Below are positions 6,157-10,139 of a DNA stretch of 10,139 bases, piece by piece. The stretch is taken from contig JAATEW010000085.1 of NCBI GenBank assembly GCA_015655535.1, forward strand, positions 1 to 10,139. Reading direction: 5' to 3'. The notes beneath the pieces are model-generated. The model saw only the letters and a program-made list of their open reading frames with translations, was not told where the DNA came from and searched no databases. Numbering within the stretch: position 1 is the stretch's first letter; every line of letters starts with the position of its first letter. The DNA is from Hyphomicrobiales bacterium. Its GTDB lineage: Bacteria > Pseudomonadota > Alphaproteobacteria > Rhizobiales > Beijerinckiaceae. A program made the position numbers and the translations under genes.

Positions 6157-6934
6157 GTCGCGCATCATTCCTTGCCTCGACGTGAAGGATGGCCGCGTCG
6201 TCAAAGGCATCAACTTCCTCGACCTGCGTGATGCCGGCGATCCGGTCGAATGCGCCATCGCCTATGATGCGGCGGGCGCGGACGAACTCTGCTTTCTCGA
6301 CATCACGGCGAGCCATGAAAATCGCGGCATCATGCTCGATGTCGTGCAGCGGACGGCGGAAGCCTGTTTCATGCCGCTCACCGTCGGTGGCGGCGTCAGA
6401 GAGCTCGACGATATCCGCAATCTCTTGCTGGCAGGTGCCGACAAAGTCTCGATCAATACGGCGGCCGTATCCGATCGCGCTTTCGTGAAGGCCGCGGCGG
6501 AGAAATTCGGCAATCAATGTATTGTCGTCGCCATAGATGCGAAGGCCACGAGTCCCGGAAAATGGGAGATCTTCACCCATGGCGGCCGTAAGCCGACCGG
6601 CATCGACGCGATCGCCTATGCGCGGGAAGTGGTCTCGCTTGGCGCGGGCGAGCTTCTTCTGACATCCATGGATCGCGACGGTACCAAGAGCGGCTTCGAC
6701 CTCGCGCTCACCCGCGCCGTCACCGACGCGGTCCCGGTGCCGGTCATCGCGTCGGGCGGCGTCGGCACGCTCGATCATCTCGTCGAAGGCATACGCGATG
6801 GCGGCGCGACGGCGGTGCTCGCCGCCTCGATCTTCCACTTCGGCACATTTTCAATCGGCGAGGCCAAGCATTATATGGCAGAGCATGGCGTCGCGGTCCG
6901 ATTGGATGCTGCGCCCCACGGCCAAGCGGGATAG
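6149..6934 (+). CDS. hisF: HisF, cyclase subunit of IGP synthase
   Basis: (βα)8-barrel of 261 aa that with HisH converts PRFAR and ammonia to imidazole-glycerol phosphate and AICAR (step 5). Catalytic Asp11 (IPCLDVKDGRVVKG) and Asp130 (VVAIDAK) are present. Further family blocks are GDPVECA, FLDITASHENR, PLTVGGGVR, INTAAV, LLTSMDRDGTKSGFD and IASGGVG. The start is TTG at 6149, inside the end of hisA: a full AGGAGG (6137-6142) lies six bases upstream, and the frame gives MLKSRIIPCLD, the expected N-terminus, with no ATG or GTG alternative. The stop is TAG, three bases before the proposed hisE start and in the same frame. Confidence 0.97.
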   Translation: MLKSRIIPCLDVKDGRVVKGINFLDLRDAGDPVECAIAYDAAGADELCFLDITASHENRGIMLDVVQRTAEACFMPLTVGGGVRELDDIRNLLLAGADKVSINTAAVSDRAFVKAAAEKFGNQCIVVAIDAKATSPGKWEIFTHGGRKPTGIDAIAYAREVVSLGAGELLLTSMDRDGTKSGFDLALTRAVTDAVPVPVIASGGVGTLDHLVEGIRDGGATAVLAASIFHFGTFSIGEAKHYMAEHGVAVRLDAAPHGQAG

Positions 6935-6937
6935 GCG

Positions 6938-7267
6938 ATTAGCAATTTCACTTTGACGGATCTTGCCGCGATCATCAGCGCGCGGACGGGCGCGACCGCA
7001 TCCTCCTCCTATACGAAGTCCCTCCTGGAGGCGGGCCCCGCGCGGGTCGCGAAGAAACTCGGCGAGGAGGCGGTTGAAACGGTCATCGCCGCTGTCCAAA
7101 GTGATAGGGCCGCGCTCATTTGCGAAAGCGCCGATCTCCTCTATCATCTGCTCGTGCTTTTCCAGGTGAGCGGGATCTCCATGCAAGAGGTTTTGGCCGA
7201 ACTTGAACGGCGGACGCAGCAATCGGGGCATGAGGAAAAGGCCGCCCGCACGACGGCCGGTGTTTAG
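6938..7267 (+). CDS. hisE: HisE, phosphoribosyl-ATP pyrophosphatase (probable ATT start)
   Basis: MazG-like α-helical pyrophosphohydrolase (step 2: PR-ATP to PR-AMP). The core is clear: SYTKSLLEAGPARVAKKLGE, then EAVETVIAA, and ESADLLYHLLVLF with the acidic residues expected to bind Mg2+. The first conventional start is TTG at 6953 (MTDLAAII), with no ribosome binding site. Starting at ATT 6938 gives MSNFTLTDLAAII (109 aa), matching the MSxFTL...L N-terminus familiar from alphaproteobacterial HisE, and GGGA (6928-6931) lies six bases upstream. I therefore place the start at 6938. If ATT is not used, the protein begins at 6953 with 104 aa. No HisI (PR-AMP cyclohydrolase) is fused or adjacent. 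The TAG stop lies inside an inverted repeat. Confidence 0.93.
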   Translation: MSNFTLTDLAAIISARTGATASSSYTKSLLEAGPARVAKKLGEEAVETVIAAVQSDRAALICESADLLYHLLVLFQVSGISMQEVLAELERRTQQSGHEEKAARTTAGV

Positions 7268-7314
7268 AGCGGGACGAGGAAAAATGTGAGCGGTTTCCGC
7301 CCGCATCCCGCTCT
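7266..7314. repeat. Short palindromic repeat overlapping the hisE stop codon
   Basis: AGAGCGGGA (7266-7274) pairs perfectly with TCCCGCTCT (7306-7314). The 31-base interior holds a second small hairpin, GCGG-TTT-CCGC (7290-7300). The sequence resembles an AGAGCGGGATGAGGAAAA-type repeat found between genes in many Hyphomicrobiales (recalled). The left arm includes the last two bases of the hisE TAG. It could work as a terminator or mRNA-stabilising hairpin at the end of the his block; no T-run follows. The rest of the gap up to coaA shows only the coaA ribosome binding region. Confidence 0.75.
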
Positions 7315-7366
7315 GAGCGATTAGAGCTGAGACCGTGACGCCGGAAGACGCGGCGGAAAGGATGAG

Positions 7367-8362
7367 ATGAGCACCAACACATTGGTGATCGATGAATTCA
7401 TGGAAAGACAGACCGAACTCGGCTCTTCGTTTCCATCGCCCTATCATCGCTTCAGCCGCCATGAATGGGCGGCTTTGCGCGCCGACACGCCGCTCACCCT
7501 GACGATGGAAGATCTGGCACGGCTGCAATCGATCGACGATCCGATTTCGCTCGAAGAGGTCATCGCGATCTATCTGCCGCTGTCGCGCCTTCTCGCGCTT
7601 TACGTCGCCGCCACGCAGGGTCTCTTCAAGGCGACGCAGCGCTTCCTCGACGCGGAAGACGGCAAGGTGCCCTACATCATCGGTGTCGCGGGATCGGTCG
7701 CCGTGGGCAAATCGACCTTGTCGCGCGTGATGCAGACGCTTTTGTCGCGCTGGCACAACACGCCCAAGGTCGAGCTCGTGACGACCGACGGCTTTCTCCA
7801 CGACAATGCCTTTCTCCAGCGCGAAGGCCTGATGGAGAAGAAAGGCTTTCCGGAGAGCTATGACGGCGCCGAGCTTTTGCACTTTTTGTCGAATATCAAA
7901 GCCGGCCAGCATCATGTCCGGGCGCCAGTCTATTCGCATCTGACCTATGATGTCGTGCCGGGCGAGAGCGTTGTCGTCGACCGGCCGGACATTCTCATCG
8001 TCGAAGGGCTCAACGTACTCTTGCCGAACCGGGCGATGAAGGATGGCCGCGCCATTCCCTTCGTCTCGGATTTTTTCGATTTCTCGATCTATCTTCACGC
8101 CGAGGAAGACGATCTCGAAAAATGGTATGTGTCGCGTTTCATGCGGCTACGCCAGACGGCGTTTCGCGATCCACGCTCTTACTTCCGGAAATATGCGGAG
8201 CTGAGCGATACCCAGGCCGAAGCCGTCGCTCGCGACATCTGGCAGCGGATCAATCTCTCCAATCTGCGCGAGAATATTTTGCCGACACGGCCGCGCGCCG
8301 ATCTGATCCTGACCAAGGGCCCGAGCCACCGCATAGAACAGGTGGAGCTGCGGAAGCTGTAA
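7367..8362 (+). CDS. coaA: CoaA, type I pantothenate kinase
   Basis: Prokaryotic type I pantothenate kinase (331 aa), P-loop fold, ATP plus pantothenate to 4'-phosphopantothenate, the first and usually CoA-feedback-inhibited step of CoA synthesis. Motifs: SPYHRFSRHEWAALR (24-38), Walker A GVAGSVAVGKST (106-117), VTTDGF with Asp141 (equivalent to the E. coli catalytic Asp127), the pantothenate/CoA pocket at YSHLTYD (His191), IVEGLNVL (211-218) and RFMRLR with Arg257. The C-terminus ADLILTKGPSHRIEQVELRKL is typical. The ATG at 7367 follows GGAAAGGA at close spacing. It is separated from hisE by a palindromic repeat, so it may be co-transcribed with the his genes or have its own promoter. It converges on hslO across another repeat. 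Confidence 0.97.
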   Translation: MSTNTLVIDEFMERQTELGSSFPSPYHRFSRHEWAALRADTPLTLTMEDLARLQSIDDPISLEEVIAIYLPLSRLLALYVAATQGLFKATQRFLDAEDGKVPYIIGVAGSVAVGKSTLSRVMQTLLSRWHNTPKVELVTTDGFLHDNAFLQREGLMEKKGFPESYDGAELLHFLSNIKAGQHHVRAPVYSHLTYDVVPGESVVVDRPDILIVEGLNVLLPNRAMKDGRAIPFVSDFFDFSIYLHAEEDDLEKWYVSRFMRLRQTAFRDPRSYFRKYAELSDTQAEAVARDIWQRINLSNLRENILPTRPRADLILTKGPSHRIEQVELRKL

Positions 8363-8382
8363 GACGTAACGGCTCTCTGATA

Positions 8383-8492
8383 CGTCATGGCCGGGCTTGT
8401 CCCGGCCATCCACGCAAAGACAGTGTGAGATTAATACTCAGCGCCGCAGCCGCGTCTCGGCGTGGATGCCCGGCACAAGGCCGGGCATGACG
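8383..8492. repeat. Bipartite inverted repeat (REP-like) between coaA and hslO
   Basis: Two 33-nt arms, 8383-8415 and 8460-8492, are inverted copies with 29 identical positions. Each arm contains a perfect 7-bp GC-only hairpin with loop CTTGT when read from its outer end: GGCCGGG/CCCGGCC in the left arm and, on the minus strand, GCCCGGC/GCCGGGC in the right. The 44-base centre holds a short TGAG...CTCA palindrome. This matches the CGTCATGGCCGGGCTTGTCCC-type repeat abundant in Hyphomicrobiales (recalled). It sits between two convergent gene ends and may act as a two-way transcription block. Confidence 0.92.
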
Positions 8493-8508
8493 ACCGCAAT
8501 AGAAGCTC

Positions 8509-9477
8509 TCACCCTTCGTCAAAATCCTTCGGGTCGAACTCTCGGAAGGTCGAGCAAAATTCACAAGTGACGCCGATCTTGCCATTGTCGCCGATCATGT
8601 CGCGGCGCTCCTGGGCTGAGAAATTCCGCAGCATATTGGCAATGCCGTCACGCGAGCAGCGGCAGGAATCCCGCACCTCCTGCGGTTCGAACACTTTGAC
8701 GCCGCGTTCGTGGAAGAGCCGATAGAGCAGCCGTTCGCTCGACAGCGTCGGATCGACAAGCTCGTGATCCTCTATGGTGGAGGCGAGCAATTTAGCTTCC
8801 GTCCAGGCGTCGTCCTCTTCCTGGGCAGGCGGCGCGGTGCCGGCCGGCGCATCGCCGGGATCGAGATCGATCTGGCGCTGCCGCTCGGGCGAGTTCGGCA
8901 GGAATTGCACCATCAAGCCGCCGGCGCGCCAATTGGCGCCGGCGCCCGTCACGCTTTCGGCGACGGCGAGGCGCACGCGCGTCGGGATCTGCTCGGATTG
9001 GCGGAAATATTGATGCGCCGCTTCTTCCAGCCCCTGCCCTTCGAGCGCGACGACGCCTTGATAGCGCGACATGTCATTGCCCTGGTCGATCGTGAAGGCG
9101 AGATGGCCTTTGCCGAGAAGTTCCGTCTCGCTCTCGATTTCGGCCAGCCGTTCAGGATCGTAGCGGGCGAAGGCGCGAAGCCGGTCCGGCGCATCGAAAT
9201 CGACGACAAGCATGCCGATCAACCCGTCGCTGCGCGTCTGCAGTTGGAAGCGGCCTTCCATTTTGAGCGAGGTGCCGAGCAGCACGGTCAACGCCGCCGC
9301 CTCGCCGACAAGACGTGCGACCGGCGGCGGATATTTATGCTGGCCCAGAATATGATCGACGGAAGGGCCAAGCCGCACGACACGGCCGCGCACGTCGAGC
9401 GGTTCGACCGAAAAGGGCAAAACGACATCGTCGAGCCCGCGATCCGAGACCGGACGGGAAGGTTCAGAACCACTCAT
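8509..9477 (-). CDS. hslO: Hsp33, redox-regulated holdase chaperone
   Basis: Cytoplasmic chaperone of 322 aa, activated by oxidative unfolding. The N-terminal substrate-binding domain is recognisable (VVLPFSVEPLDVRGRVVRLG; EAAALTVLLGTSLKMEGRF; the GLIGMLVVDFD strand). The C-terminal zinc-binding redox switch is intact: Cys272-x-Cys274 in DSCRCSRDGI and Cys305-x-x-Cys308 in VTCEFCSTFREFD. An acidic/proline linker (about 205-225) joins the domains and makes the protein somewhat longer than E. coli Hsp33 (about 290 aa). The ATG at 9477 overlaps the argF TGA (ATGA 9474-9477), so it is the downstream partner in an argF–hslO unit. No independent heat-shock promoter is visible in the overlap. It ends 16 bases from the coaA-side repeat. 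Confidence 0.97.
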   Translation of the reverse strand: MSGSEPSRPVSDRGLDDVVLPFSVEPLDVRGRVVRLGPSVDHILGQHKYPPPVARLVGEAAALTVLLGTSLKMEGRFQLQTRSDGLIGMLVVDFDAPDRLRAFARYDPERLAEIESETELLGKGHLAFTIDQGNDMSRYQGVVALEGQGLEEAAHQYFRQSEQIPTRVRLAVAESVTGAGANWRAGGLMVQFLPNSPERQRQIDLDPGDAPAGTAPPAQEEDDAWTEAKLLASTIEDHELVDPTLSSERLLYRLFHERGVKVFEPQEVRDSCRCSRDGIANMLRNFSAQERRDMIGDNGKIGVTCEFCSTFREFDPKDFDEG

Positions 9478-10139
9478 GCGCCGCTCGCCCCAGGATCACT
9501 CGCCTTAAGGCACCAGGCAAGAATGCCCTTTTGCGCATGCAGGCGATTTTCCGCCTCGTCGAAAACAACCGACTGCGGTCCGTCGATCACTTCGTCGGTG
9601 ACTTCCTCACCGCGATGCGCCGGCAGACAATGCATGAAGATCGCCTCCTTGGCGGCGGCGGCCATCAGTTTCGCATTCACCTGGTAAGGCGCGAGAAGAT
9701 TATGCCGGAAGGCTTCGTCCTCGTCGCCCATCGAAACCCAGCAATCCGAAATCACTGCGTCGGCGCCACGCACCGCCTCGAACGGATCGCGCGTGATATT
9801 CAACCGCGTCTTCGAACGCTTGGCCCATTCGATCAGTTCCGCCGGCATGCCGAGTTCGGCCGGCGTTGCGACATTGATCTCGAAATCGAACCGCTGCGCC
9901 GCATGAACCCAGCTTGCGAGCACATTATTGGCGTCGCCGGTCCAGGCGACGGTGCGGCCCTTGATCGGGCCGCGATGTTCCTCGAAAGTGAGAACGTCGG
10001 CCATCACCTGACAGGGATGCGTCTTCTGGGGGAGACCAGTGATGACCGGAATGTCCTCATGAACGGCCAATTCCTGCCTGTCAATATGGTTCAGGATGCG
10101 AATGACCACGGGATCGACGCAACGCGAAAGCACGCGGGC
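9474..10139 (-). CDS. argF: ArgF, ornithine carbamoyltransferase (partial, 5' end outside)
   Basis: The C-terminal 221 codons of an anabolic ornithine carbamoyltransferase (ornithine plus carbamoyl phosphate to citrulline, arginine synthesis). Motifs seen: ARVLSRCVDPVVIR at the right edge; the carbamoyl-phosphate-binding HPCQ in LPQKTHPCQVMADV; WTGDANNVLASW at the start of the ornithine domain; SDCWVSMGDE; and the catalytic HCLPAHRGEEV. The S-T-R-T loop and start codon lie beyond base 10139, so the internal GTG at 10133 is not the start. The TGA overlaps hslO by four bases. In related genomes argD normally lies upstream (recalled), which predicts argD just outside the window. Confidence 0.96.
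   Translation of the reverse strand, partial: ARVLSRCVDPVVIRILNHIDRQELAVHEDIPVITGLPQKTHPCQVMADVLTFEEHRGPIKGRTVAWTGDANNVLASWVHAAQRFDFEINVATPAELGMPAELIEWAKRSKTRLNITRDPFEAVRGADAVISDCWVSMGDEDEAFRHNLLAPYQVNAKLMAAAAKEAIFMHCLPAHRGEEVTDEVIDGPQSVVFDEAENRLHAQKGILAWCLKASDPGASGA

Noticed and set aside
6851..8098. 415-codon open frame on the minus strand opposite hisE and coaA
   Set aside because: It spans two well-supported genes and the repeat between them, and its Arg/Asp-rich translation has no family signature.
203..8492. Repeats as a CRISPR array or transposon ends
   Set aside because: Each repeat is a single inverted pair, with no regularly spaced direct repeats and no transposase or cas gene in the window.
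8710..9687. 325-codon plus-strand frame opposite hslO and argF
   Set aside because: Antisense to two genes with intact motifs; low-complexity Arg/Ala/Gly composition.
1..10139. A novel defence, toxin–antitoxin or secondary-metabolite system
   Set aside because: Nearly every gene is a recognised core metabolic or proteostasis gene in conserved order; only the membrane protein between hslV and hslU and the DUF2628 protein are of unknown function.

Overview
The window is ordinary chromosomal DNA from an alphaproteobacterium, most likely order Hyphomicrobiales (Rhizobiales). The protein sequences look closest to the Beijerinckiaceae/methanotroph side, but that family-level guess is from memory and uncertain. 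Support comes from high G+C, HslV with a short N-terminal propeptide ending in WHATTI, the block hisB–DUF2628–hisH–hisA–hisF–hisE–coaA, the argF–hslO pair, and four palindromic intergenic repeat types of the kind common in this order.

Layout. (1) At 2–184 (+) lies the C-terminal end of a PLP-dependent decarboxylase-like protein. It converges on hslU across a bipartite inverted repeat (203–334). (2) The minus-strand operon hslV – polytopic membrane protein – hslU (3278 down to 350) has ATGA stop/start overlaps at both junctions. HslV is the threonine peptidase and HslU the AAA+ unfoldase; the membrane protein between them is unexplained. (3) A 243-nt divergent spacer (3279–3521) holds a candidate heat-shock promoter for hslV and presumably the hisB promoter. 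(4) The plus-strand histidine block runs hisB, a second bipartite repeat, a DUF2628 membrane protein, then tightly overlapping hisH, hisA, hisF and hisE. HisH and HisF form IGP synthase, HisA and HisE act upstream of it, and HisB acts after it. hisI, hisG, hisC, hisD and a histidinol-phosphatase are not here. (5) A short palindromic repeat overlapping the hisE stop separates it from coaA (type I pantothenate kinase, +). (6) A third bipartite repeat lies between the convergent ends of coaA and hslO. (7) The minus-strand pair argF (partial, runs off the right edge) and hslO (Hsp33 redox chaperone) is joined by another ATGA overlap.

I find no defence island, prophage, CRISPR array, IS element or tRNA, and no convincing new multi-gene system. 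The observations most worth following are: the two arms of two of the repeats differ only at positions that pair within each arm, so every difference is compensated; a membrane protein is wedged into the hslVU operon; and a run of his genes starts at non-ATG codons, with hisE best explained by an ATT start directly in frame behind the hisF amber stop.
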